Positions 1 to 7,872 of a DNA stretch of 64,000 nucleotides are shown here, piece after piece (position 1 is the stretch's first letter; each line of letters begins with the position of its first letter). Both the position numbers and the translations under genes were made by a program. This DNA comes from Streptomyces pyxinicus (GTDB taxonomy: Bacteria > Actinomycetota > Actinomycetes > Streptomycetales > Streptomycetaceae). Where the stretch lies: positions 105,107 through 169,106 of the forward strand of contig NZ_JANUGP010000017.1 in NCBI RefSeq assembly GCF_024753135.1. The letters run 5' to 3'. The notes beneath the pieces are model-generated. The model was given only the letters and a program-made list of their open reading frames with translations. It ran no database searches and was not told where the DNA came from.

Positions 1-258
1 TCCGCCGAGGTCAGCGCCCGGTAGCCGCGCTCCCCCCGCCGCCCCGGGCCTCGGTCCTCGGATCAGTGCGCGTGTCCTCGTCCCGCGGCGGCGGGCCGCC
101 GGCGCGAGCGTGTCGGGCAGCGGGGCGGTGCGGGGCCGGCCCGGGCAGGCGTCGGTGACGCTGAGGTCCCGGCGCGGGAGGTGCGCGGTGAGGCCTTGCC
201 TGATCGCGTGCTCACCTGCACGAACACCCCGGCTTCACGGACGCGCACCGGGCGGGTC
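1..258. other. Left edge, no supported gene
   Basis: Very GC-rich stretch with no reading frame that I recognise. A minus-strand frame ending near position 63 is a shadow with abnormal composition. A gene fragment running off the left edge cannot be excluded, but nothing in the sequence supports one. Confidence 0.5.
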
Positions 259-867
259 TCAACAGAGGGGCCAGTTGCGCAGGGCGGCGTCGGCCAGTTC
301 CTGGAGTTCCTCGCGGCCGACGCCGGTCGCCGCCTGCACGGCGATGCCGTAGGCGAAGGTGGTGACGTAGCGGGCCAGGAGTCCCGGATCAGTGCGCGGG
401 GGCAGGTCGCCGGCGTCGACGGCGCGCTCGAACCGCTCCCGGATGCGGGCGTGGCCGTTGTTTCGCCACGCGATGAGCAGGTCACGGACTTCCTGCCCGG
501 AGTCGCTGGTGCTCAGTGCGCCCTGGACGCCCAGGCATCCGTGGGGATGGGCCGGGCGGGTGGTGGTGCGCACGGTGCCGGCCAGGATCGCCCGGGCGAC
601 GCCGAGGGCGGTCGGTTCTTCCAGGGCCCGGGCCAGGTAGGCGCTCGGGCCTTCGGTGTAGCGCTCCAGGGCCCTGCGGAACAGGTTCTCCTTGTTGCCG
701 AAGGCGGCGTACATGCTGGTGGTGGAGATGCCCATCGCCTTCGTCAGGCCGGCGGTGCTGGCCCCCTCGTAGCCGTGCTCCCAGAAGACACGCATGGCGC
801 GCTCAAGAGCTTCGTCGGCGTCGAATCCGCGCGGTCGGCCGATGGGGCCGCTCTGTTTCGTCTCCAC
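259..867 (-). CDS. TetR/AcrR family transcriptional repressor
   Basis: The 202-residue protein has a TetR N-terminal helix-turn-helix at about residues 15-62, with the typical VFWEHGYEGAS and TTSMYAAFGNKENLF segments. The C-terminal ligand domain contains the HPHGCLGVQGAL stretch seen in repressors of oxidoreductase genes. It is divergent from an SDR-SnoaL-SDR operon, and the 93-bp gap carries a perfect 13-bp inverted repeat, so it probably represses that operon and itself. The inducer is unknown. The start is an ATG with full family length. Confidence 0.9.
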   Translation of the reverse strand: METKQSGPIGRPRGFDADEALERAMRVFWEHGYEGASTAGLTKAMGISTTSMYAAFGNKENLFRRALERYTEGPSAYLARALEEPTALGVARAILAGTVRTTTRPAHPHGCLGVQGALSTSDSGQEVRDLLIAWRNNGHARIRERFERAVDAGDLPPRTDPGLLARYVTTFAYGIAVQAATGVGREELQELADAALRNWPLC

Positions 868-884
868 CCCCTCAGCTTACCGCT

Positions 885-942
885 TTCCGCAGCGATCACT
901 CCTGAAGTGGTACCGTCGACTTCCACAACGATCGCTGCGGAA
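885..942. promoter_or_regulatory. Inverted-repeat operator between TetR gene and SDR operon
   Basis: TTCCGCAGCGATC at 885-897 is perfectly repeated in inverse at 930-942, with 32 bp between the arms. A nested pair, TCGACTTCC (916-924) and GGAAGTCGA (939-947), lies inside. Position and symmetry fit binding by the adjacent TetR protein; binding itself is inferred. Confidence 0.6.
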
Positions 943-960
943 GTCGAGGGAGCCGTTCTC

Positions 961-1701
961 ATGGGACTACTCGAAGGCAAGACCGCTCTCGTCACCGGGG
1001 GCAGCACCGGCATAGGCCTGGCCAGTGCCGTCCGGCTGGCGGCCGAGGGGGCGCACGTGTTCATCACCGGCCGCCGCCAGGCCGAACTCGACGCGGCCGT
1101 GGACGTGATCGGGCCGGTGGCCACGGCGGTGACCGGCGACATCGCGAACCTGGCCGACCTGGACCGGCTCTACGAGACCATCGCCCGCCGGGAACGGGGC
1201 CTGGACGTGCTGTTCGCGAACGCCTCCGTCGCCTCGCTCGTGCCGCTGGAGCAGATCACCGAGGACGATTTCGACACCCTCTTCGGCATCAACGTCAGGG
1301 GCATGCTGTTCACCGTCAAGAAGGCACTGCCCCTGCTCAACGACGGCGCCTCGGTCATCCTGAACGGCTCCACCAACGTGGACGTCGGCGACGAGGGACT
1401 CGGCCTGTACGCGGCGACCAAGGCCGCCACCCGCTCGCTCTCCCGGACCTGGGCCAACGAGCTGAAGGGACGCGGCATCCGGGTCAACACCGTCACACCC
1501 GGCCCGACCGACACCCCCGCGCTGTCGGGACTCACCCCTGACCCGGAGCGGTTCAAGCGGCAGCTGACGGCGCGGGTGCCGCTGGGCCGGCTCGGCCGCC
1601 CCGAGGAGATCGCCGCGGCCGTGGCGTTTCTCGCCTCCGGGCAGAGCAGTTTCGTCACCGGTTCCAGCCTGTACGTCGACGGCGGCCTGAACCAGATCTG
1701 A
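961..1701 (+). CDS. SDR family NAD(P)-dependent oxidoreductase
   Basis: Classical short-chain dehydrogenase of 246 residues. The cofactor motif TGGSTGIG is at residues 12-19, and Ser137, Tyr150 and Lys154 (YAATK) form the catalytic set. The usual NNAG motif reads NASV at 87-90. The first of three co-directional genes, it is followed after 28 bp by a SnoaL-like gene and then a second SDR. The ATG at 961 was chosen because the family's glycine-rich strand begins right after it; the open frame continues upstream through the promoter. Substrate unknown. Confidence 0.88.
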   Translation: MGLLEGKTALVTGGSTGIGLASAVRLAAEGAHVFITGRRQAELDAAVDVIGPVATAVTGDIANLADLDRLYETIARRERGLDVLFANASVASLVPLEQITEDDFDTLFGINVRGMLFTVKKALPLLNDGASVILNGSTNVDVGDEGLGLYAATKAATRSLSRTWANELKGRGIRVNTVTPGPTDTPALSGLTPDPERFKRQLTARVPLGRLGRPEEIAAAVAFLASGQSSFVTGSSLYVDGGLNQI

Positions 1702-1729
1702 GCGACCACCCACGCAGAAGGGTCACCCC

Positions 1730-2146
1730 ATGTCCGACAGTGATCTGCGCGCGTTCTACGCGCGCTACATCGAGGCGCTCAACGCGCACAGGTTCGACGG
1801 GATGGACGAGTTCATCGACGACCGGACCACCCTGAACGGCGAACCGGCCACCCGCGACGACCTCATCGCGGTCCAGAAGCGCGACGTCGACGCCGTTCCG
1901 GACCTCCACTGGGAGCTCAAGGAACTGCTCTTCGACGGCGACCGGCTGGCCGCCCGTCTGATCAACACGGGCACTCCGGTCAAGGAGTGGCTCGGGGTGC
2001 TCCCCACCGGTGCCTCGTTCGGCATCGTCGAGTACGCCATCTACCAGGTCCGTGACGGGCGGTTCGTGCACATGACGGCGCTGCACGACGCGGCCGAACT
2101 CTCCCGACAGCTGAACAGCGACACCGTACGAGAGGACACTCCATGA
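1730..2146 (+). CDS. SnoaL-like / ester cyclase family protein
   Basis: This 138-residue protein has the cone-shaped alpha+beta SnoaL/NTF2 fold signature: FYARYIEALNAHRFDGMDEFIDD near the start and the family's W-LGVLPTG and DGRFVHMTALHDAAELSRQL at the C-terminus. Family members include polyketide cyclases and many uncharacterised enzymes, so the reaction cannot be assigned. It lies between two SDR genes and overlaps the next start by 4 bp (ATGA), implying translational coupling. Confidence 0.8.
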   Translation: MSDSDLRAFYARYIEALNAHRFDGMDEFIDDRTTLNGEPATRDDLIAVQKRDVDAVPDLHWELKELLFDGDRLAARLINTGTPVKEWLGVLPTGASFGIVEYAIYQVRDGRFVHMTALHDAAELSRQLNSDTVREDTP

Positions 2147-2829
2147 CCATCACACTGATCACCGGGGCCAACAAGGGCATCGGCTTCGAGACGGCCAGGC
2201 AGCTCCTGGCGCTGGGCCACACCGTCTACATCGGCGCTCGTGACACCGAGCGAGGTGAGAAGGCCGCAGCGGCACTCGGCGCGCGGTTCGTGCGGCTCGA
2301 CGTGACCGACGACGCGTCGGTGAACGGCGCGCTGGCGGCGATCGGCTCGGCCGAGGGCCGGCTCGACGTCCTGGTGCACAACGCGGGCATCCTCGCAGAC
2401 GGAGCCATGGACGGTCCCACGGCTCTGCGGGCCTTCGACACCAACGCGGTGGGGATCGTGCGCGTCACCGAGGCAGCGCTTCCCCTGCTGCGCGAGTCGT
2501 CCAACCCCACAGTGGTCACGGTTTCCAGCAGCGCCGGGTCGTTCTGGGCGGTGACCAATCCGGACCGGCCGGAGTACGCCCTGCCGTTGGCGCTCTACTC
2601 CGCCTCCAAGTCGGCGGCCACCATGCTCACGGTCCAGTACGCCAAGTCCCAGCCGGGCATCAAGTTCAACGCGGTCGAGCCCGGCACCACCGCGACCGAC
2701 ATGACCGCGGCGTTCGGCATCGGAAGGACGCCGGAGGAAAGCGCCGAGGTCGTCGTACGTCTGGCGACTCTCGGCCCTGACGGTCCGACGGGCACCTTCC
2801 AGGACGAGAACGGCGAGCTGCGCTGGTAG
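2143..2829 (+). CDS. SDR family oxidoreductase
   Basis: Second short-chain dehydrogenase of the operon, 228 residues. TGANKGIG occupies residues 7-14, HNAG 79-82, SSS 128-130, and Tyr152/Lys156 form the YSASK active site. The ANKGIGFETAR start resembles carbonyl reductase-like SDRs. The start codon overlaps the stop of the SnoaL-like gene. It probably acts on the same small carbonyl compound class as its neighbours and is likely repressed by the divergent TetR protein. Confidence 0.87.
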   Translation: MTITLITGANKGIGFETARQLLALGHTVYIGARDTERGEKAAAALGARFVRLDVTDDASVNGALAAIGSAEGRLDVLVHNAGILADGAMDGPTALRAFDTNAVGIVRVTEAALPLLRESSNPTVVTVSSSAGSFWAVTNPDRPEYALPLALYSASKSAATMLTVQYAKSQPGIKFNAVEPGTTATDMTAAFGIGRTPEESAEVVVRLATLGPDGPTGTFQDENGELRW

Positions 2830-2973
2830 CAGGACAGGAACGGCCGCGCCGGGACTTCCGCACCACCTGGTGGTTCCAGGACCCCCGGACCGGATCCCGG
2901 CGCCCGGTACCGCTCGCCGGCCCGGCCCTGAACGCGCTCCGCCCCTCGGCACAGGGGAGTGTCCGCCCGTCCC

Positions 2974-3453
2974 TCAGCCGATGACCGCGGGGTCGAACCA
3001 TGTCGGTCCGTCGGACGTGGCCTGCTTGATCCGGAACAGGCAGAACTCGTTCAGGTCGGGCAGGGCGTCCACCGGGAACCAGCCCACCTCAAGCGACTCG
3101 TCGTCGTTGACCCGGGCCTCGCCGCCGACGGCCCGGCAGCGCAGGGTGATGTCCATGTACTGGCAGACGTCGCCGTTGGGGTAGGTCACCGGCTTGAGCG
3201 CCTGGACGAGGACGACGCGCTCGGGGACACATGTCACGGCCGTCTCCTCGAAGACCTCCCGCACGGCGCAGGCGGCGGGCTGCTCGCCCGGCTCCGGGAT
3301 GCCGCCGATCACCGACCACTTGCCGGTGTCCGACCGCCGGCCGAGGAGCACCCTGCCGTCGTCGTCGAAGACGAGGGCGGTGACTCCGGGGAGCCAGAGC
3401 GGCTGGTGGTCGATGGAGGCCCGCAGCGCGCGGATGAAGTCGGGGGTAGCCAT
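2974..3453 (-). CDS. Nudix hydrolase
   Basis: Nudix hydrolase of 159 residues. The Nudix box spans residues 51-73 with Glu57, REV at 65-67 and EE at 69-70, so the metal-binding acids are intact. The final Gly of the box is Ala72. The rest of the fold (LGRRSDTGKWSVIGG upstream, TLRCRAVGGEA downstream) is typical of actinobacterial NUDIX proteins of nucleotide pool housekeeping or ADP-ribose type. Substrate cannot be told. It is convergent with the preceding SDR operon. Confidence 0.87.
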   Translation of the reverse strand: MATPDFIRALRASIDHQPLWLPGVTALVFDDDGRVLLGRRSDTGKWSVIGGIPEPGEQPAACAVREVFEETAVTCVPERVVLVQALKPVTYPNGDVCQYMDITLRCRAVGGEARVNDDESLEVGWFPVDALPDLNEFCLFRIKQATSDGPTWFDPAVIG

Positions 3454-3532
3454 GGGCCCGACCCTAACCGGCCGGTCGGCGCCGCTCCCCCGCCTTCAGG
3501 CCCGGTTCGGACGGCGCACGCCGGTCGGACGG

Positions 3533-5143
3533 CTACGCGCTACCGGCGCGCCGCCCGCGCGGTCCCGAGCCGACGGCCCAGCCGATACCGCCCGCGGCGA
3601 CCAGCACCAGGGCGATCTCCGGCAGGATGCCCAGCTCGGTCGCGGGCGTCCGGGACGTGCGCAGCGGGACCTTCTGGACCAGGTAGTCGGCCGTGAACAT
3701 GCCGGTCTTCTGGGTGATCTTCCCGTCCGGCATGATGACCGCGGTGACACCGCTGGTCACCGGCACGGTCACGGTGCGGCTGTGCTCGACCGCGCGGACG
3801 CGGGACATGGCGAGCTGCTGGTAGGTCATCTCGCTGCGGTCGAAGGTCGCGTTGTTGCTCGGTACGGAGATCATCTCGGCGCCGTGGGTGACGGTGTCGC
3901 GCACGGCCCAGTCGAAGGCGGCCTCGTAGCAGGTGGCGAGGCCGACCTTGGCGCCGTCGATGTCGAACACGCCGGGCCCGGAGCCGCGGCTGAAGTCCTG
4001 GCGAACCATGCCGGTCCAGTCCTTGTTGATCGCGCCGACCAGGCCGCGCAGCGGGAGGTACTCGCCGAAGGGCTGGATCTGCCGCTTGTCGTAGGTCTGC
4101 GTCGGTCCCTTGGCCGGGTCCCACAGCACCTGCTCGTTGAGCAGTCTGCCGTCCTTCTCGACCACGGCACCGACCGAGATGGGCACGCCGACCGCCTTGG
4201 CGGCCTCCTCGATGACGGCGGCGGCGTCGGGATTGGTGAAGGGGTCGATGTCGGAGGAGTTCTCCGGCCACAGCACGTAGTCGGGCCTGGCGACCTTGCC
4301 GGCCTTGATGTCGGCGGCGAGCTTCAGTGTCTCGCGCACGTGGTGGTCGAGCACGGCCCGCCGCTGGGCGCTGAACTCAAGACCGGCCCGAGGCACGTTG
4401 CCCTGCACGAGCGCCACCGTCGCGCTGCCGCCCTCCGCCCGGTCGCTGACCAGGGCGCGGGCCGCGACCGCGGCCACCACGGGTACGGCCACGCTCAGCA
4501 GCGCCGCGGCGGCGGCCGTGCGCCGTACCGTGCGAGTGCGCCGCCGCTCCGCGATCAGCCGCCCGGCCTCGTACAGGCCGAAGCCGCACAGGACGACCGC
4601 GAAGCCGAGGACGGGGGTGCCGCCCAGGGCGGCGAGCGGCAGGAACACGCCGTCCGCCTGGCCGAACGCGATCTTGCCCCAGGGGAAGCCGTGGAACGGC
4701 ACGCGCGCGCGTGCCGCCTCGCCCGCGATCCACACGGCCGCCGCCCACACGGGCCAGGCGGGCAGCCGGGAGACGGCGGCGACGCCCACACCGACCAGGG
4801 CGATGAAGACCGCCTCGACGGCGACCAGGGCGAGCCAGGGGCCGGGGCCGACCTCCACCCCCGTCCACACCAGCAGCGGCAGCAGGAAGCCGAGCCCGAA
4901 CAGATAGCCGAGCCCGAGGGCCGCCTTCCAGCCACGGCCGCGCAGCACCCAGCCGAACCCGGCGAAGGCGGGCAGGGCCAGCCACCACAGGGGGCGGGGC
5001 GGGAAACTGACGTAGAGCAGCACCCCGCAGAGCGCGGAGGCGAGGGCCGGGACCAGGCGCAGCAGGCGCCCGCCGCGCGCGCCGGGCGCGGGGGACGGCC
5101 GGAGCTGGTCCGGCTGGTCCACGGAAGGTGCGGTGACGGTCAC
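3533..5143 (-). CDS. lnt: Apolipoprotein N-acyltransferase
   Basis: Transfers an acyl chain to the N-terminal cysteine of lipoproteins at the membrane. From the GTG at 5143 the protein has 536 residues: about six membrane helices (residues 30-230) and an extracytoplasmic nitrilase-like domain. The catalytic triad is visible as Glu294 (LWPENSSD), Lys353 (TYDKRQ) and Cys405 (ATCYEA). The frame is open to 5305, but that extension would overlap the upstream gene and lacks membrane character, so the GTG start is preferred. Confidence 0.9.
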   Translation of the reverse strand: MTVTAPSVDQPDQLRPSPAPGARGGRLLRLVPALASALCGVLLYVSFPPRPLWWLALPAFAGFGWVLRGRGWKAALGLGYLFGLGFLLPLLVWTGVEVGPGPWLALVAVEAVFIALVGVGVAAVSRLPAWPVWAAAVWIAGEAARARVPFHGFPWGKIAFGQADGVFLPLAALGGTPVLGFAVVLCGFGLYEAGRLIAERRRTRTVRRTAAAAALLSVAVPVVAAVAARALVSDRAEGGSATVALVQGNVPRAGLEFSAQRRAVLDHHVRETLKLAADIKAGKVARPDYVLWPENSSDIDPFTNPDAAAVIEEAAKAVGVPISVGAVVEKDGRLLNEQVLWDPAKGPTQTYDKRQIQPFGEYLPLRGLVGAINKDWTGMVRQDFSRGSGPGVFDIDGAKVGLATCYEAAFDWAVRDTVTHGAEMISVPSNNATFDRSEMTYQQLAMSRVRAVEHSRTVTVPVTSGVTAVIMPDGKITQKTGMFTADYLVQKVPLRTSRTPATELGILPEIALVLVAAGGIGWAVGSGPRGRRAGSA

Positions 5144-5205
5144 CCGGGTGAGTGTACGGCGGCCCACCTGGCCCTCGACAGCGCGGGCGGGCTCGTCCGG
5201 GTGGG

Positions 5206-5748
5206 TCAGTGGACCGGTCCCGGAGTGGTGCGCAGCCGGTGACGGATGACCCGGACCGCCGACTCCGCGTTGTCCACGGTGATCGTGAAGGTGTGGCCGT
5301 CCCACAGCCGCAGCACGATGCCCTCACCCCGGCGGACGACGACGGCGGTGCCCTTCTCGGGGCGCCAGCGGTAGCCCCAGCCACCCCAGTGCCGTGGCGT
5401 GACGAGGGCGGTGAAGTCGGCGCCGGCCACCTGGGAGAGCGGGATGCGGCGACGCGGCAGTCCCATGTGGCCGCAGCGCACCTCGACGCACTCCCGGTCG
5501 AGTCTGAGGTCGACGTGGACGAAGGCGAGGGTCCCGAAGAGGACCAGCAGTCCGGCCGCGATGCAGCCGACGACGGACATCACCAGCGGGGCGGTCCCGG
5601 TGGTCCAGGCGGAGTCGACGGCCAGTTCGACGCCGAGCGCCATGCAGGCCGCGCCGGCCAGCGCGAGCAGCCACTGGACGCGGTTGGTGGCGCGTCCGGT
5701 CCACACGTCCGGGGGCGGGCCGTCGACGGCGTGGGGGTGCTCCCTCAT
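5206..5748 (-). CDS. Membrane protein with PH-like C-terminal half
   Basis: This 180-residue protein has two hydrophobic helices at about residues 26-45 and 54-76, followed by a soluble half rich in beta strands. The FVHVDLRLDRECVEVRCG and IPLSQVAGADFT segments resemble bacterial PH domains that follow membrane hairpins. It sits just upstream of lnt on the same strand with a 62-bp gap, so co-transcription is plausible. No enzymatic motif is visible and no function can be assigned. Confidence 0.65.
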   Translation of the reverse strand: MREHPHAVDGPPPDVWTGRATNRVQWLLALAGAACMALGVELAVDSAWTTGTAPLVMSVVGCIAAGLLVLFGTLAFVHVDLRLDRECVEVRCGHMGLPRRRIPLSQVAGADFTALVTPRHWGGWGYRWRPEKGTAVVVRRGEGIVLRLWDGHTFTITVDNAESAVRVIRHRLRTTPGPVH

Positions 5749-5838
5749 GCCTACGAGGTTACTCAGGTTTCGCCGCGCGGGTAGCCGGTGGCGGACGGTG
5801 ACTGCCCCGTGCGGCCCAGGGAACGGCGGCGGGCCGGG

Positions 5839-6633
5839 TCAGCCTCGGTCGGCGAGCGGGACGGTGGCGGGCAGCAGACGTCCTTCGGCGTAGTGCAGGG
5901 CGGCCGGGGGCAGCTCGCCCTCGCGACCGCTGAGCAGCACGGTGAGCGTGCCCTCGGCCGGTGCGTCGGGGGCGGGCAGCTCGCCGATGCGGCGCAGGGC
6001 CTGGGCGGCGACCGCGCCGGCCGAGCCGTGCAGGACGAGGAGGCCGTCGTCGGGACGCTGGAGCATGGCGCGGATGCGTTCCGAGACGAGTTCGTAGTGG
6101 GTGCAGCCGAGGACGACGGTGGTCACGTCGGCCGGTGTCAGCGCGGCGGCGGCGGTGAGGGCGGCGGCGATGGCCACCTCGTCCGCGTGTTCGACCGCTT
6201 CGGCCAGGCCCCAGCAGGGCACCTCGGTCACCGGCACGCCGTCGGCGAAGTCGCGGATGAGTCCGCGCTGGTAGGCGCTGCCGGTGGTGGCGGGGGTCGC
6301 CCAGATCGCGATCCGGCCGCCGCCGGCCGCGGCCGGCTTGATCGCCGGTACGGTGCCGACGACCGGGACGCCGGGTTCCAGGCGGGCGCGCAGCGCGGGC
6401 AGCGCGTGCACGGTGGCGGTGTTGCAGCCGACGATCAGCGCGTCGGGCCGGTGCGCGGCGGCGGCCTCGGCGACGGCCAGCGCGCGCCGGGTGAGGTCCT
6501 CGGGGGTGCGCGGTCCCCAGGGCATGCCGTCGGGGTCGAGGGAGAGCACGAGATCCGCGTCGGGGCGCAGGCGCCGTACCGCGGCGGTGGCCGCCAGCAG
6601 GCCGATTCCGGAGTCCATGAGCGCGATCTTCAC
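5839..6633 (-). CDS. Aspartate/glutamate racemase superfamily protein
   Basis: The 264-residue protein matches the MurI-like racemase fold. The two catalytic cysteines are Cys70 (GCNTAT) and Cys177 (GCTHYE), and the N-terminal MDSGIG matches the family's substrate loop. Several positions around YGDTA of true MurI read differently here, so it may be a paralogue rather than the cell-wall glutamate racemase. The GTG at 6633 starts exactly at the first beta strand. It is divergent from the glycosyltransferase gene with a 57-bp gap. Confidence 0.8.
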   Translation of the reverse strand: MKIALMDSGIGLLAATAAVRRLRPDADLVLSLDPDGMPWGPRTPEDLTRRALAVAEAAAAHRPDALIVGCNTATVHALPALRARLEPGVPVVGTVPAIKPAAAGGGRIAIWATPATTGSAYQRGLIRDFADGVPVTEVPCWGLAEAVEHADEVAIAAALTAAAALTPADVTTVVLGCTHYELVSERIRAMLQRPDDGLLVLHGSAGAVAAQALRRIGELPAPDAPAEGTLTVLLSGREGELPPAALHYAEGRLLPATVPLADRG

Positions 6634-6690
6634 CCGGCCACGATAGACGATCGCCCGCTGCCGCCCGCCCGGGTGGGGCAGACTGCGGCC

Positions 6691-7866
6691 GTGAGCGCCT
6701 TCCTGTGGATCACCGCCGTGTCCCTGGCCGCCTGGGTCTGGCTGCTGCTGTGCCAGGGCTTCTTCTGGCGCACGGACGTGCGGCTGCCGTCGCGCCGGGA
6801 GCCGGCCGCGTGGCCGTCCGTCTGTGTGGTCGTCCCCGCGCGCGACGAGGCCGCCGTACTGCCGGCGAGCCTGCCGTCGCTGCTGGCGCAGGACTATCCG
6901 GGGCGGGCGGAGGTCTTCCTCGTGGACGACGGGAGCACGGACGGCACCGGGGAGCTGGCCCGCGAGCTGTCCCGGCGGCACGGGGGGCTGCCGCTCACGG
7001 TGGGGTCGCCGGGTGAGCCGCCGGCGGGCTGGACGGGCAAGCTGTGGGCGGTGCGGCACGGGATCGCGCTGGCCCGCGCGCGGGAGCCCGAGTTCCTGCT
7101 GCTGACCGACGCGGACATCGCGCACACGCCGGACAGCCTCCGTGAGCTGGTGGCGGCGGCCGGCACCGGCGGCTTCGACGTGGTGTCGCAGATGGCGCGG
7201 CTGCGGGTGGACAGCCTCTGGGAACGGCTCGTGGTGCCGGCGTTCGTCTACTTCTTCGCGCAGTTGTACCCGTTCCGCCGGATCGGCCGCGCGGGTGCGC
7301 GTACGGCCGCGGCGGCGGGTGGCTGCGTCCTGCTGCGCGCCGCCATGGCGGAGCGGGCGCGGCTCCCCGACGCCATCCGGCACGCGGTCATCGACGACGT
7401 GGCGCTGGCCCGCGCGGTCAAGGGCGCCGGGGGCCGGGTGTGGCTGGGGCTGGCCGACAAGGTGGACAGCGTGCGGCCCTATCCGCGGCTGCACGACCTG
7501 TGGCGGATGGTGTCGCGCAGCGCCTACGCGCAGTTGCGGCACAGTCCGCCGCTGCTGGTGGGCACGGTCGCGGGGCTCGTGCTGGTGTACCTGGTGCCGC
7601 CGGCCGCCCTGGTGGCGGGCGTGGCCGCGGGCGGCCCGGCGACGGCGGTGCTCGGCACTCTGGCGTGGGCGGTGATGACGGGGACGTACGTGCCGATGCT
7701 GCGGTACTACCGTCAGCCGCTGTGGCTCGCCCCGCTGCTGCCGTTCACCGCCTTCCTGTACCTGCTGATGACGGTCGACTCGGCCGTGCAGCACTACCGG
7801 GGGCGCGGGGCGGCCTGGAAGGGCCGCACCTACGCCCGTCCCGGCGCCGTCACGGACGAGGCCTGA
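6691..7866 (+). CDS. HpnB-like membrane glycosyltransferase (GT2)
   Basis: Family 2 glycosyltransferase of 391 residues. An N-terminal helix (residues 2-22) leads into a GT-A domain with VVPARDEA, VDDGSTDGT, LLTDADIAH and the IDDVALAR acceptor-site motif. Two to three helices near the C-terminus anchor it. The whole pattern, including WTGKLWAVRHG and RSAYAQLRHSP, is that of hopene-associated HpnB proteins. No other hopanoid genes are nearby, so a role in glycolipid synthesis is inferred only. The GTG at 6691 was chosen at the start of the membrane helix. Confidence 0.82.
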   Translation: MSAFLWITAVSLAAWVWLLLCQGFFWRTDVRLPSRREPAAWPSVCVVVPARDEAAVLPASLPSLLAQDYPGRAEVFLVDDGSTDGTGELARELSRRHGGLPLTVGSPGEPPAGWTGKLWAVRHGIALARAREPEFLLLTDADIAHTPDSLRELVAAAGTGGFDVVSQMARLRVDSLWERLVVPAFVYFFAQLYPFRRIGRAGARTAAAAGGCVLLRAAMAERARLPDAIRHAVIDDVALARAVKGAGGRVWLGLADKVDSVRPYPRLHDLWRMVSRSAYAQLRHSPPLLVGTVAGLVLVYLVPPAALVAGVAAGGPATAVLGTLAWAVMTGTYVPMLRYYRQPLWLAPLLPFTAFLYLLMTVDSAVQHYRGRGAAWKGRTYARPGAVTDEA

Positions 7867-7872
7867 GCCCGG

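Noticed and set aside
181..960. Upstream extension of the first SDR frame
   Set aside because: It crosses the TetR gene on the other strand and the operator; the SDR fold begins at the ATG at 961.
2862..2874. ACCACCTGGTGGT as a terminator of the SDR operon
   Set aside because: The arms are only 6 bp with a 1-base centre, too small for a hairpin loop; it may be chance.
3194..5242. A 682-codon open frame on the plus strand opposite lnt
   Set aside because: It is antisense to a clear lnt gene with all catalytic residues, and its product has GC-shadow composition without domains.
5839..6633. Naming the racemase-like gene murI
   Set aside because: The catalytic cysteines fit, but substrate-loop residues differ from typical MurI, so a paralogue with another substrate is possible.
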